Shown here piece by piece: positions 11,193 to 22,978 of a stretch of DNA of 64,000 nucleotides. Each line of letters opens with the position of its first letter. Within the stretch, counting starts at the first letter, position 1. Both the position numbers and the translations under genes were made by a program. The stretch comes from Coffea arabica (lineage: Eukaryota > Streptophyta > Magnoliopsida > Gentianales > Rubiaceae), in contig NC_092312.1 in assembly GCF_036785885.1 (NCBI RefSeq), positions 22,834,001 through 22,898,000 of the forward strand, read 5' to 3'. The notes beneath the pieces are model-generated. The model saw nothing but the letters and a program-made list of their open reading frames with translations. It ran no database searches and was not told the origin of the DNA.

Positions 11193-12929
11193 ATGGCAGC
11201 TTCTCCAGCCTTATTCAGGAATCCCCATTGCCGAGTTCCGCATCAAAAACCTGCAAGTAGGTCTTACGCAGACTTGTTCTGTAAGTCCCTGATCGTTATT
11301 CTTGTTCTTCTTGTTATACCCTTGTTTCCCGCACAAGCTCCTGATTTTATTAGCCAATCTATATTGAGTAAGTTCTGGGAACTTTTTCACCTTCTGGTTA
11401 TTGGGATTGCTGTTTCTTATGGCTTGTTCTGTAGAAGATGTACCAATATTGAGGTCGATAATCAGCCTAGAAATGATTATAGTCCTCATGCATATTTCCC
11501 CGGGGTAATGAATGTATCTTCATTTTTTGAGGATGGGTGTGAAGATATGTGCAACTCCGATGAGACAAAGAGTACCCAAAATTGGGATTTTATGTACTTG
11601 AAAAATGAATCAATGAGTAAAGCAAGGCCTTCAGTAGATGATGGTAAAAAGATTAGATCTTTGAAGTTTGGAAACGGCGTCAAGTACATTTATGAGGCTG
11701 ATAAGGAAAACGTTGGCCATATTTGGAATTCTCAGTATTTTCAAGGGGAAAATTTGGTGGTTGTGGCTGATGGGAACTATGCTTCTGATGAACATAAACC
11801 CTTAGGTCTTCCTGTCAGGAGCCTTAGGTCAAGTATTGGTGATGCTGAGAAAACTGAGTTTGGCCCGAGTAATGCATCATCTACGAGTTTGAAGGGTTCT
11901 TTCGGTGATTATACTAAGGGTAAGGTTCAGAAATTCAGAAGTCCGGTTACTATTAATTTGGAGAAGGAGTTTGATGAAGTCGCTGGACCTTCCACCATCC
12001 GCTGGCAGTCAAGATCTGATAGGATGGAAATGAGAGAAGAAGTTGGTAATGTTCAACCCCCATGCCATTGTAGGAATCACTCTGGTGGGAATTTTGAGAT
12101 TGAGAATGTTAAGTCAAGGTCAGTCAGGCATCCGATATCTTCAGGAACCAGTTCTGTTTCGCCCCAACCGTCAAACTGGAAAACTGAAAATGTGGAGCCA
12201 AAAAAAGATCTTAAGGCTTTCTTGGACATGTTTTCACGGACAACTGTAGCATCTGTGGATGATGGAGCATCAGTTCCTACTAAGGCCAGGGGATTTAGCA
12301 TTGGATCCTCCAGGGAGCTGGACATGCCGACTTCTAAAGGCTACTTTAATGATTCTAATATAAGTGCAATGCAAGATATGTTGGACAGAGGGAAGAAAGG
12401 TAGCGACTCTATGAAATCAGATGCTAAACCTTCAAAGTTAGCTAAGGTTCTACAGAGGGGAAGATCCGTTAGAACAATCAGATCTAGTTTATCTGCTTCT
12501 GATGAACTGAAAACGAAGGAGAAGAATTCGAGTCAAATAGATGACAATGTTGCAGCGAGGAGTGACCGACCTGAAGCACCCATCTTGGCAAAGAAAGTGA
12601 GAGGAGGAGAAACAAAAGATCCCCCAGTCCACACCCAAAAGCACAATTCCAGGAAGGTGCATCCTGTGCCAAAGGAGACATTCTCTGAGTTTCAGAGTGA
12701 TGAAAAACAGGACACTGCTGATAGTGCTTTGCCACTTGAAAGTGACTTGCAGCTGGAGGGTGAGCCTGAAGATTGTGAAGAAAGTTCAGATGATAAGGAA
12801 TCAGAAACAGACCTAGTAGATAACTCAGGAGCTGAAGGAAGTGAGGTTGATAGGAAAGCTGATGAATTTATAGCCAAGTTTAGGGAGCAAATGAGGCTTC
12901 AGAAGATTGCATCAGTCAAAAAGGCATAG
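11193..12929 (+). CDS. DUF761-domain protein with two N-terminal membrane segments
   Basis: One uninterrupted exon of 578 residues. Two hydrophobic segments lie near the N-terminus, at about residues 32-47 (SLIVILVLLVIPLF) and 61-80 (FWELFHLLVIGIAVSYGLFC). They are followed by a long, hydrophilic, Ser/Lys/Asp-rich and probably disordered region. An acidic stretch lies at about 510-545. The C-terminus carries the DUF761 signature EVDRKADEFIAKFREQMRLQ at about 551-570. This layout, with a membrane-anchored N-terminus and a terminal DUF761 motif, is common in plant 'cotton fibre expressed' and hydroxyproline-rich-like families. Biochemical function is unknown. The start codon at 11193 is the first ATG of the frame and the single-exon structure is clear. 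Confidence 0.88.
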   Translation: MAASPALFRNPHCRVPHQKPASRSYADLFCKSLIVILVLLVIPLFPAQAPDFISQSILSKFWELFHLLVIGIAVSYGLFCRRCTNIEVDNQPRNDYSPHAYFPGVMNVSSFFEDGCEDMCNSDETKSTQNWDFMYLKNESMSKARPSVDDGKKIRSLKFGNGVKYIYEADKENVGHIWNSQYFQGENLVVVADGNYASDEHKPLGLPVRSLRSSIGDAEKTEFGPSNASSTSLKGSFGDYTKGKVQKFRSPVTINLEKEFDEVAGPSTIRWQSRSDRMEMREEVGNVQPPCHCRNHSGGNFEIENVKSRSVRHPISSGTSSVSPQPSNWKTENVEPKKDLKAFLDMFSRTTVASVDDGASVPTKARGFSIGSSRELDMPTSKGYFNDSNISAMQDMLDRGKKGSDSMKSDAKPSKLAKVLQRGRSVRTIRSSLSASDELKTKEKNSSQIDDNVAARSDRPEAPILAKKVRGGETKDPPVHTQKHNSRKVHPVPKETFSEFQSDEKQDTADSALPLESDLQLEGEPEDCEESSDDKESETDLVDNSGAEGSEVDRKADEFIAKFREQMRLQKIASVKKA

Positions 12930-14424
12930 CTGTGGAGCCTAGTAGCAAAGGCTTTGCAGCACAAGTGGAGGAATTAAGATTATGGATATTTGTAGGCTTC
13001 GTTCGTCAAATCATGAGTAGCTGCGGCAATTTAATGTGACCTGTGGTGCCCAGATTGGGTTCGCCTGGTGGTTTGCGCCTTAATCACACTTTGGTGCACA
13101 TCAGATGGCAGTTAAACAGATATACGGAAATTGGTAGTTAGTAGTCTGGGTAAGCTGTAGTCTTGCGCTGCAGCAAGGTATTTCACACTGAATAGCAGGA
13201 AGCTGTATTTTTTCAGCTCATTTTCCACCCACTTGTTATTACCCTGTAGTTAAAGCATAGTGGCAAACCATTGATTTAAATTTCTCGAACTATTTTTGTT
13301 GCCCACATGATGCCACTATATCACCAAATTTCCCAGCTTCTAAGGTGGTATGAAAAGTAAATGTTCTGGGCCGGTTTAAAAGATACACACAGAATCCAGT
13401 TTGATTGCATCTATGAGAATTTGATAGCTAGCTCACCAAACTTTTATGACTATCATTGCTGAGAAAGGTCAAATCGTGCTTTTCCATTTGGTTCCAAATT
13501 TTCGATCTCCTTGTAAATGCATAATGTTTTCTACGATCATATTTGGCCAAGTGATAAATTGGGTTTTGAGCTGACATTGCGTGTAAGAATTTAGTGTTGC
13601 GCCGTAGCAATCATAATATTGGATGAACGGCTACTGAAAATCTAATTTCAGTCACGGCTAATTTTCTTATTCATTATCATTTTATAAGTGCATTCTACCA
13701 AAGTATAGGAGGCAAGCTTGTCCTGAGAAAAGCGGTGCAAATGGTTAATTCAAGTATCTAATTCTGTGGCAAGAAAAAGGTTTTGGCTTCTTTTGGGGTG
13801 TATGCATTCTAACATGCTAAACCAATTACAAGGAAGCAAGCAGTGGGAGGATAGTTGGCATCTCATGTTTGATATAAGCAAGAAAATTTCTTCCACCAAA
13901 CAAAAACAAGCAGCAAAACATCCTCGACCTTGATCACCTGTCACCAACAATAAACTCATAAGCTTGCAAATTCCTCGTTTGGGTTACTAGAACAACTGTT
14001 AAAACATGAGCTGGCTGAATTGGAGGAGATTTCTGCATCATTTAGTGATCAAATGAAACATTTGACAACTATAAGTTGTCTGTAAGAATCTCAAATACAA
14101 AGACTTTTTATGCATCTCATGTTATAAGACAAAAGAATGCCCTGTATGCCTTTGATTGTTTATGCCCTGCTTGCATGGAGATGTTCATTGTTTCTGCCTA
14201 TGCTGAATATGGCCGCATTTATTCGTTGCATTGTTTGGTTATCTTATTTGTCTTTTTTGCTTTTTTCAGAAGGGCGGTTGGGAGTGTCGTGTAGCACTGC
14301 ATCCCTCTTACAATATGGTGTTCCTTTGTCATCCCGTCCCTTTTTTTATCCATTTTTCCGAAGTTCCCTGCAACAAATGAACACCTTCAACTACTTAGTT
14401 CATTTTCGTGTTTCCAATTCCGTG
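12930..14424. other. 3' flank of the DUF761 gene, no gene seen
   Basis: The first few hundred bases are probably 3' untranslated sequence. The rest is AT-rich with short open frames of no recognisable protein character. No bounded repeat was recognised. Confidence 0.5.
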
Positions 14425-14433
14425 TAGCGTATG

Positions 14434-14727
14434 AAACGAGGTCTTTTCCATCTTAGTTTGGTAGAATTAGATTGTCCTTGTATTGAGAAGAGAGTTGTCC
14501 TAATGAATTCTTATGGAGAAGGGATCCAAATCCTTCCTTGGATTGTAAGCGGGGTTCAAATCTCACCTGCAGCGAAAAAAATCTAAAAGTGGTGCCAAAG
14601 CATCTCTTTGATCTAATAAGGTCTGTGTATCTGTTAGTCCCTAACACAAGTCTATTCAAGTTCCCCCTTCCCCTCTAATCTAGGATAGAATAGGTTATAC
14701 AATAGTTATCGTCTTCAAAAAAAATAA
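14434..14727 (+). mobile_element. Candidate SINE-like retroposon
   Basis: The 3' end is an A-rich tail (14717-14727). It is followed by TAGCGAATG, which nearly repeats TAGCGTATG just before the element at 14425-14433, and so may be a target-site duplication with one mismatch. GGGGTTCAAATCTC at about 14552 resembles a pol III B box. TTAGTTTGGTAGA at about 14453 could be an A box, but the boxes are about 100 bp apart, wider than usual. A decayed SINE is the best guess and a weak one. Confidence 0.4.
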
Positions 14728-14736
14728 TAGCGAATG

Positions 14737-15927
14737 CTTATTCTACCACTGGAGTTCGTTGACATTTGAGAGAAATGTGCTGGAAATGAGAAATTCAACA
14801 GGGGCTAAGTGAACCCTTTTCTGTTTTCATTGGATTGGTTCATTATGCATCGCAGGATAGTAGATGAGAAGTGTCTGTGAATTTCGTTGATTCAGCTCTT
14901 TGTCTGCTGTGTGTTTTGTCACCCCTTTTCTTAGATAGGAAGTTGAAAAGATACAACCACAATGGAACCAAAGTTTTGCAGAAGATGACTAAAAGACCGA
15001 TCCAAATCAGATGCCATATGCAGATTTACCATTATATAAAGCTTAAGCACGCTTATGGTGTAAGAGTAATTGGTTTTGGGAGTGTTTTTTAAATATTTTA
15101 TTGTAACAATGTAGGTGAAAAATTTTTACCGTAAATGAGGTTGCTTTTTAGATTTTTTTTTTGTATTTTTAATATTTTTGAGATTATTTTTATTTGTGCA
15201 TTTAGCATAGTATTATATATGAAAAACATGTTTTTCAAAAATTAACCAATCCAAACGCGAAAAAAATTTACAGCCACTATCGGTGAGGTTGAGAGGGTAT
15301 TCTAAGCCATAAATTCCAATCACTTTGCCTGCTCTTTTGGTCCACATAACGTATTGATGGTCAAGAGTGTGAAATGTGTCAGGATCAGTCTGTGGTAATT
15401 AGCCACGCTTAAAGATCACTTGCATGTAGATAAGGCAGTTATTCTTGGCCCTTCTCATTTACCACTAAAATATTTACAGTTGGGTAAAATTTATTTCGTA
15501 ATAATCCTCACAATTAATAATATGATATTTAATGGGATGCTACAATATTTAATTTAGACATACACATCGGGTGTTCCTTAAATTACTAGTTTAACTTAGC
15601 CCAAACAAAACAAAACAAAAAAAACTGAGAGCCAAATCAGCGAAAATTATCAGCAATGTTATTGGTCAATACTTCAAAAGAATTCTTTGAATTATGGTTT
15701 AGAATTTCATCAGCTAGTGCATCATCCACCCATCTAGTCTAGAAGTTGTTCAATTCCATCGAATCCCCCTATTGAGATTTTTAAATTCAAACCCTTTTAA
15801 TGTAAAGGAGAAATGGGAATATGAAAAAAAAATCTTTTTTAATCCAACCATCTTATGTCCAAGGAAAAATAAATCTCCTAAAAGTCTTACAAACTTCTAA
15901 TAATAAATACTAAAAGAAAGCATCTCA
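14737..15927. other. Intergenic, AT-rich, possible MITE remnant
   Basis: No coding sequence is supported. A segment at about 15068-15257 starts near GGTTTTGGGAGTGTTTTTTAA and ends near TTAACCAATCCAAACG. This resembles a small TIR element of the common 'GTTTGGATTGG' type, but no target duplication was found. Confidence 0.4.
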
Positions 15928-16154
15928 CATTCAATACCCTCTTTTTTTTTTGTTTTGTCGACACAGGGGTGTTCGGGTCAATTCTTACGGGACCCGACCA
16001 ATCCCTTGCAACCCGAGCCCGGCGCTCCAACCCGACCAAGGCACGATAAGTACACAAGCGTCCTCATAGTGCAGTTTCGAACCCGGGACCTGATTGTTCC
16101 AAGGGAACGCTGCTACTATGTGACTAAACCCGTGGAGGCCATTCAATACCCTCT
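15928..16154 (-). mobile_element. SINE retrotransposon with 15-bp target-site duplication
   Basis: The identical 15-mer CATTCAATACCCTCT flanks the element at 15928-15942 and 16140-16154. The element itself is 15943-16139 (197 bp). Read on the minus strand, it starts GGCCTCCACGGGTTTAGTC, has an A-box-like TAGTCACATAGTAGCA, a B-box-like GGGTTCGAAAC about 45 bp further on, and ends in an A-rich tail (the T-rich run at 15943-15954 on the plus strand). These are the standard features of a tRNA-derived SINE inserted by target-primed reverse transcription. The body is much richer in GC than its surroundings. The perfect duplication suggests a young insertion. Confidence 0.88.
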
Positions 16155-16184
16155 CTATTGCTGAAATTTTGACATTGTCATCAG

Positions 16185-16575
16185 CGGTTTGTTTGGATTG
16201 GCAATTTTGTCAAAAATAAGTTTTTAAATATAATATTATACAAATAAAAATAATTTAAAAAATATTTCATTCATACAATATGTTGGGATATCAAGTGTGA
16301 ATCAATGTCCCACATCGGAAAGAGATGAGTAGAATAAGGAACATATAAGTGGGAATGATCCATAGATCCAATGCCTTAAGGTTTTGGGTTGGATGTGGTG
16401 TCAAGCCCATGGTTATGGTTCCTATTCTAATTCATGGTTAAATTCTCCCCGAGTTTGGCTCTCTCAGAACCCAACACAATATATCAAATATTTATAATAA
16501 AAATTTTTCACAAATACTATGACAGTAAAATTTTTCAAAAACACCCACAAAAACAGCTGATTCAAACGGATCTGA
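16185..16575. mobile_element. TIR element (MITE) interrupted by the solo LTR
   Basis: On the left is GGTTTGTTTGGATTGG (about 16185-16200); on the right is CTGATTCAAACGGATC (about 16557-16572). These are imperfect inverted repeats bracketing AT-rich sequence that the solo LTR splits. The sequences directly beside the LTR are A/T-rich on both sides, as expected for one older MITE. No target duplication was resolved, so the limits are approximate. Confidence 0.45.
16276..16481 (+). mobile_element. Solo LTR with 5-bp target-site duplication
   Basis: A 196-bp unit (16281-16476) begins TGTTGGG and ends CCCAACA, and is bordered on both sides by CAATA (16276-16280 and 16477-16481). TG...CA ends and a 5-bp duplication are diagnostic of LTR retroelements. 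No internal domain or second LTR is present, so this is a solo LTR left by recombination, or a very small TRIM-type LTR. It contains TCCCACATCGGAAAG and AAGGTTTTGGGTTGGATGTGG, sequences I associate with abundant short plant LTRs. Orientation is arbitrary. Confidence 0.85.
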
Positions 16576-18069
16576 TTAAGACAAGGGAGAACATACATAT
16601 ATGACTTTTCTCTAAAAATTTTCATGGCTTGAATCCAAATTAAACACCTGATCACTTTAAAATATGAACATAACGGAATGGATAGGATAACTTTAAAAAT
16701 CAGAGCTTTTCATGCCTCAAATCGAATTAAATACCTTATCACAATGTAGAGGATAGGATAATTAATTATTGTTTAGGCCAAATTGATGATGTTGACAACT
16801 TTGTACAGTATTTAACGGTTCTATTTAGCCATCAGGTGCTGATGTAGCAGCTACAATTAGATCGGATTTGGGGCAGGTATGACCGTCCCTGCATGGTTAA
16901 GGCCAAGATTTGCCCTCAAAATTTTGTGCGGTTGAGATTACACCATGTAACTCGATTTCCGCATCAAGTGTGGGACCCACCACTATCTGTTGTGAAAATA
17001 CATTTTGTGAAAAAAAAGTTATCCCATGTACAAGGAAAGTTACGCGCAGTTGATAATGACCAAAATTGCCAGAAACGGTTACACCTGCAACCGTCCATGC
17101 CCCGAGTCCAATTAGATCGGCCTTCGGTCAGCCCCCATTACTAAAAATCCGAGGGGACTCCACCGGTTTCAGGAGCTACCAAGCCATTACCCGGTTTCAG
17201 ATGCAGGGTTTTTTTTTTTTACCCCAATATAATAATCTGGTGATTGCCTTATTGGGTGTTTTTTTTTTTTTTTTAAAATTTCGAAGCTCTCTGTAGCGTT
17301 GGTCTCGTTTTCTGAAGTTGGTTGAGAGATAAGGAAAGGTGGAGAGAGATTCCATTTCTTCTATTTACTTCTACCCCATTCTGGACCGACGCCAACCAAT
17401 GGCTCCATACTCTTTTTCTCTCACACACACTCACGCGCTTTTTGCAACCAAAATTACGTTACAATTACTTTACTTTACATGACAAACCCCAGGAAGAACT
17501 AATCTGGCTTTCCAGCTGCCTTCTTCACGCTTTAGCTCAACCATTTGAATCGATCCTTTCTTTGCATTGGCTTTTCCTTGCTCTTTAGGCAATGCTATAT
17601 ACTTTTCAGCCCATTCCCTTCAATTTCAGGCTTTCTTGGCTAATTAAATTAACCTCTGCTTTCCTTGGTGGGTTCTTGATATTATTTTGTTGATCGAGGT
17701 TCGCTACATTCTTGAATCGAATCTATTTTCCATTATTTTGAGGTGGAGTTGATGCAGAAATAAGAAGGTTTTTGGCGTTTCTTGAAGATTTTGTTGGTTT
17801 TTTTTTGGGCTTTGATTTTGAGGTTTTGGAAGATTTTGGACGGCGGATATTTGATGGTTTTTGGTGTGAAGTTGGTAACTTTTCTTGTTTGAACTCAATC
17901 TTGATTTGAATTTTTTCTTTATGGATTTCTTTGGTTATTAGTTTAAGTTATTGATTCTTGAGAGGCCAGGCCTAAAAGGCTCTTGTTATCTTTCAATCTT
18001 GTGAGTAATTTGGGTGATTAATTATTTAAAGTGTAGAGTGTCTAGCTTGTTCTAATTGTACTTGGAAAG
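16576..18069. other. Intergenic and leader of the PTPMT1-like gene
   Basis: Sequence from 16576 to about 17280 shows no gene and has poly-T runs at about 17210-17220 and 17262-17275. From about 17290 to 18069 it is T/C-rich, with CTCACACACACTCACGC, and reads like the transcribed leader of the downstream gene. The leader may hold an intron, but I cannot place one with certainty. Confidence 0.45.
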
Positions 18070-20986
18070 ATGCATATTGAGGAACTGAAGGAGGGGGAAT
18101 CTGATAGAGAGGAGGGACAAGGTTGTGGTAATTATAGAGAAGGTAGGATTGTTGTTTTGGATGCAAAAAGGGCTTTGGTTGGGGCAGGTGCTCGTGCTCT
18201 CTTTTATCCAACCTTGTTGTACAATGTTGTGAGAAATAAGATTGAATCCGAGTTCCACTGGTGGGACAAAGTTGATGAGGTACGCACATATTGGCAAAAC
18301 ACTCAATTATTTACATGTTTTAGTTGTTTCTAGTTTCAAAATCTGGTTTGCAAAAACTTGTTTAAAGGACTTAAGTTGATAATCAGGTATGCTTGTTAGT
18401 CTGTTTGTAATGGATGATGTATTCATACGCTTGCTAACAAATTAGGCCAAAGGTAGGATCAATTTTGTATGTGTCCTAATAACGATGTTGTTGGAATGAT
18501 GCTAGTGTGATTAATTCTTTTAAGGCCTTGACTTTCAGAAGTATTATTTTGATTTTTGGATACGGTTGGCTTTATTTACAATTTGCATGTGGGCTGGAGT
18601 TTTCCAGGTTTTACTAAAATACAGTCAAATTCCGCAGCTTGACCTCTTCCTAGTACTCTTTCTTTCATTTAATAAAGGCTTTTATGGTTCATATTATATG
18701 TGATCTTTCTTTTTTCCTCAGTATAGACATAGCTCAGCATTACATCTTTCTGCTGGATACTTTGAAATTTTAATTAACTACAGTGATATTGATTTGACAT
18801 GGACATAGACTTGCTTATTCTGTAAAATTCAGTGAGATGTTTCTGCCTTGGTAAGCACAACTGAAATTGCATTTGGATAGCTTTGAGTGAGCTTGTACTG
18901 TTGAAACTTCAATTGTTCACCTCCTCAGAAACAGAAGAAGAATAAATAAATATAAATAACCACCTTGTAATTTTTGTGCACAGCTTGAGATTAATTTGGA
19001 GAAGTCATATTTCAAGGCTTCACTCTTGAGACCATTATGTGAAAAAAATACGTGTAGAGCTCTTTTCCTGGATACTTGGACACAGGAAAAGTAGATAGGC
19101 AGTGATTTTGTGTTCCTATCCTTGAATGATGGGTAGGTTTGGATAGATTCTCAGATGATTACTGTAGTTTGCTGACCTCAAATATGGTTGAAGTATCTCT
19201 TGGCCCAGATTGAGATGATGACAACATTCTTAGTTTCATAAGTTTGGTTCTTTAGAATGAAAAATATGTTAAATGTGAAATTGTTATCTTATTTGACATT
19301 GTCGTTATGACTGCAGTTCTCATTTCCTTGTATCATCAGTTTATTTTGTTAGGAGCTGTTCCATTTCCTGCTGATGTTCCTCACTTGAAAGAACTAGGTG
19401 TCTGTGGAGTGGTTACCTTGAACGAACCATATGAAACATTGGTCCCAACATCGTTATATCATGTAAGCTTAAACTATTTCGCAGCTCTTGCATGAATTTC
19501 TTACCTTTTCCATTTTTCTGATTGTGAAAAAAGGAAGGAAGAGATGGTCACCATAGTTTATAAGTAATCAAAGTTGTGGGTGTTACAAAGAATGCTCACA
19601 TGCCATACTAGGTCTCTATGCATAAATTTGGCCCTTTCTTCCTTTGTGCTGATAAATGACGACACAGTTTAGCTTGGTTATTCAACTTATGTATATAAGA
19701 GTTAATCTGCATTCAGTTTTGATTTACCACTTCCCACTACTCTAAACTTTGTTGGTTCAAGATCACTGCTTTAATTACCTTATCATCTATGATGATGAAA
19801 GACTTGCTTTTTGCTGTAGGACCATGATATTGACCACTTGGTAATTCCTACAAGAGATTATCTCTTTGCTCCAACAAATGATGACATTTGCCAAGCTGTG
19901 GACTTCATCCATGGTAAGTATGTTTTTACTGTTGTTTGAAGATTTTCTGAAGTTAACCATTCAGCCTCAAATTCTCGAATTTGATGTTGTTTAAGCAGTG
20001 GAAGATGTATGCTGCATCATTCTCTCCTGTTCTTCCTTTCAAAAACTTAGAATGAACGTTCTAGATTTTAACATTTAGGTGGAAGAAGCTGCTTAAAATA
20101 GTTGACATAAGTTGGTCTTTAGTTTTCAGTTTTTTCTTCTTCTTGGCAGTTTTTGAACTTTCAATTGTCAGATTAAATTTTAATCGCATATTCTGTTCCT
20201 CATTATCTCCCATCTCTGATGTGAAGGAAATGCATCTCGTGGGAAAACCACCTATGTTCACTGTAAGGCAGGGCGGGGCCGCAGCACAACCATTGTCCTT
20301 TGTTACATGGTAGGCACTAGATTTTCAGATCTCATAAATTATTGACTTACTTTTGATGAGATTTTCTTCCTTCGACCGTCCCCTTCCTTTACTTCTTGCT
20401 GATAATGATTCTCTCTCTACAGGTTAAACATAAGGACATGACACCTAAAGTTGCATATGAACATGTGAGGTCCATTAGGCCAAGGGTGCTATTGGCCTCT
20501 TCTCAGCGGCAGGTATCACCGACTGATTGCCATGGTGGTATTTGAGATGCTTGCAAATGGCTTTTTCTTTTGAACTTATAGTATTATGTTTGGTTTAATG
20601 TCAAACTGCAGGCTGTTGAGAATTTCTACATCCATCTGAAGAGAACTGAAAATGACATCTCAGTGGTTGATAGATCACCAATATCTATTTTAGGTTTCCC
20701 AGCAACACTTGACTCTTCAGCTTTTGATGATGGATCTGTTGTTTTAGTGACCAAATCCGACCTTGATGGATATGATGAAAGTCACGAGTCAGGTGTAGTG
20801 GGTAAGAGTATTATGGCTGAGTCAAACCTAGCATGTAGATTTCAGTTTGTTAGTCAGGCAGCTGTTGCCAGGCTTTCGTGTCTGTGGGTTCGTTCTCAAA
20901 CAGGTGAGAAAGTGTCAAAGAAGCTGGGAAGCTCCATGACAAGCAGTCAGCTACAGAGTATTGGTGTTGACATCCATGTTTATTAA
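18070..20986 (+). CDS. PTPMT1: Phosphatidylglycerophosphate phosphatase, PTPMT1-like
   Basis: Six exons: 18070-18279, 19340-19462, 19820-19913, 20227-20309, 20423-20512 and 20612-20986. They encode 324 residues. The catalytic signature HCKAGRGRS (residues 154-162) gives the CX5R dual-specificity phosphatase loop with nucleophile Cys155 and Arg161. Upstream are FILLGAVPFP, KELGVCGVVTLNEPYE and the acid-loop region DYLFAPT; downstream is SIRPRVLLASSQ. The C-terminal extension ending SIGVDIHVY matches the Arabidopsis PTPMT1 homologue At2g35680, as I remember it. PTPMT1 dephosphorylates phosphatidylglycerophosphate to phosphatidylglycerol, the step before cardiolipin, in mitochondria; this is family knowledge, and the location here is inferred. 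Hydrophobic residues at about 37-53 (ALVGAGARALFYPTLLY) may help membrane association. The start at 18070 gives the expected family N-terminus and length. Confidence 0.93.
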
Positions 20987-22228
20987 GAATGTCATGTGCC
21001 AGTCAGAGAAGTTGAAATCGTTTTTTGCCTCTATTTTCTGGCCTTAGGTGGCAAAAATAAAATGGTTAATAGTAACAGGTTTCCCATCGGCCTTTTTCTT
21101 TCTTGTAAGTTTCCGAGTCCGGAAAACTATGTAAAATCTGTTTCTATATGAGATGGTATTGGTTTGAAAATTTGAGGCTTTGCTTTGAACAGTATAGACA
21201 TGAAATTTTGTATCTTAGGAGAGTGTACATGGAATTGTAGATTGGCTTCCAACTTGAAGTTAATTCTAGCCATCTGCTATGGATGGATTTGACATTGAGG
21301 AACCCAAGACGATGTATTAAAGACTCGGAGCTTGCTCTTCAGGTTTATGGGCTTTCCTGTTTGGAGGCAGGGCATTCCAGCAGCCTGCTGGCAATCACAA
21401 CTGAGTCTGTTGGCAAGCTGATTCCGACCTGTCTGAGTTTCCAAATTTTGATATTTTTGCCTCTTTGAAACATTTTTGAAACTGTTGATGTACACTTCCA
21501 TTATGATGTTTCTTCATCATCAGCCCCCGGTGGCATGGTATTCCCCAGATTGTGTTTTGTTATCGTTTGGTTTCCTTGGTTTGCATGTACAAGAAGATGA
21601 CACCATTCCCACCACGGAACCAAATCAGAAGCGTACGCTTCCTGGACTGTAAAGGGTCCGGAAAGTGAGCCATTTGTAGACATGGAAAGGGGAATATTTT
21701 GCACCTCCAGCATATTCTAAGCGTATCTTCATACCGCTTTCCCATTTTTTCCTCTCCACTTTGCACATTTTTGTTGTAGAACTCATAGGACAGGTAATGC
21801 AGTTTATATAGCCTAGCATATGATTCCACAACTTGGTTGGTTATACTACAGGATTTTGGATAGTTACACCTGCAATTGTATGCAACAGTTATTATTGTCG
21901 ATGGAATTTTTTCCATTTGCCCATGTCCAAATAAAAAAGATTAGTCGTCAAAATAGGAAATCCAAAACAGGTTAGTGATAATTGTAACATTTTCTGTCTA
22001 TCTTGTATCTACTGAAAATCTAGGAGGATAAACAACAGCATTTGTTTCCACCCTGAATGGGCACTTGTTGAGGTTGACCACCAAAATGTCTTTTTAGTTC
22101 TTAAATGCATAAGATGCGTAAATGTTAATTTAGTATTTTTCTTTTTCATCATTTATTTTAAAGGGGATTAATACTGATTCCACACTAACCTTTTGATGAA
22201 TCATCGAATTCATGATCTGTTGCTTACA
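20987..22228. other. 3' flank of the PTPMT1-like gene, no gene seen
   Basis: The first part is probably 3' untranslated sequence. Short overlapping open frames at 21277-21916 lie on both strands, but none has a recognisable domain or consistent exon structure. Confidence 0.5.
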
Positions 22229-22447
22229 GGCGGAGTATCTTATCAATTAAGTTGCGCTTCATTATCTAAATGTCAATTTAGTGGAATTTAGCTCTAACAA
22301 CAATAGTGGTAGCATGGACAAGTTTGCTTCAATGTTTACGGGCGGAATATCTTATCAATTAAGTTGCGCTTCATTATTTAAATGTCAATTTGGTGGAATT
22401 TAGCTCTAACGGCAATAGTGGTCGCTTGGACAAGTTTGCTTCAATTT
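22229..22447 (+). repeat. 112-bp tandem duplication
   Basis: Two adjacent copies begin at 22229 (GGCGGAGTATCTTATCAATT) and 22341 (GGCGGAATATCTTATCAATT). Both run through GTTGCGCTTCATTAT and GGACAAGTTTGCTTCAAT. They differ by only a few substitutions, for example AACAACAATAGTGGTAGC against AACGGCAATAGTGGTCGC. The origin is unknown. Confidence 0.85.
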
Positions 22448-22467
22448 ATTAAAGATTAATCTTTTAT

Positions 22468-22592
22468 AAACCGTCAATGTATACACTATCACCATTAGAT
22501 ATATCACACATGTGCAAAATTTGAATTTGAAATTTAAAATTTGCTCATATGTCATACATCCAACTGTGACAGTGTATATACTGACAATATAT
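22468..22592. mobile_element. Small fold-back MITE
   Basis: The left arm, starting CCGTCAATGTATACACTATC (22471), pairs with the right arm ending GTGACAGTGTATATACTGAC (about 22584). They form a hairpin of about 55-bp arms centred near 22528 in TTTGAAATTTAAAATTT. An AT dinucleotide run follows. Size and structure fit a MITE, but no clear target duplication was found. It lies immediately after the 112-bp tandem duplication. Confidence 0.6.
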
Positions 22593-22978
22593 ATATATAA
22601 ATTACTCATTTATTAATAAAAGAACAAGGAAATAGATTCCATTTAATAAAAAGAAAATGTAATTTGCATTCTATTTTTTGTTATTCGTATTTATACTACT
22701 TATTTTATCATATAGTTTGATGAATGAAAACTATATGATTAAAATGTTAGTAAGAGAGTCATTAACAAAAATGGAAGTGCAATTATTTCCTTGTCAAACA
22801 AAAATTTCTTGGCTATGACCAACCGACCTGCTGATGATAAAATAAACTGCTTTTACTATTTCTGAGCTCAAAGCAGTTATCTTCAACTGAACTCTCCGTC
22901 GTCCTGCGAAAACAAGAGGTCAAAGCAGTTATGCCGGGCAGAGTCTGAAGGCTTCAATTTCTTGACTTGAACAAAGCC

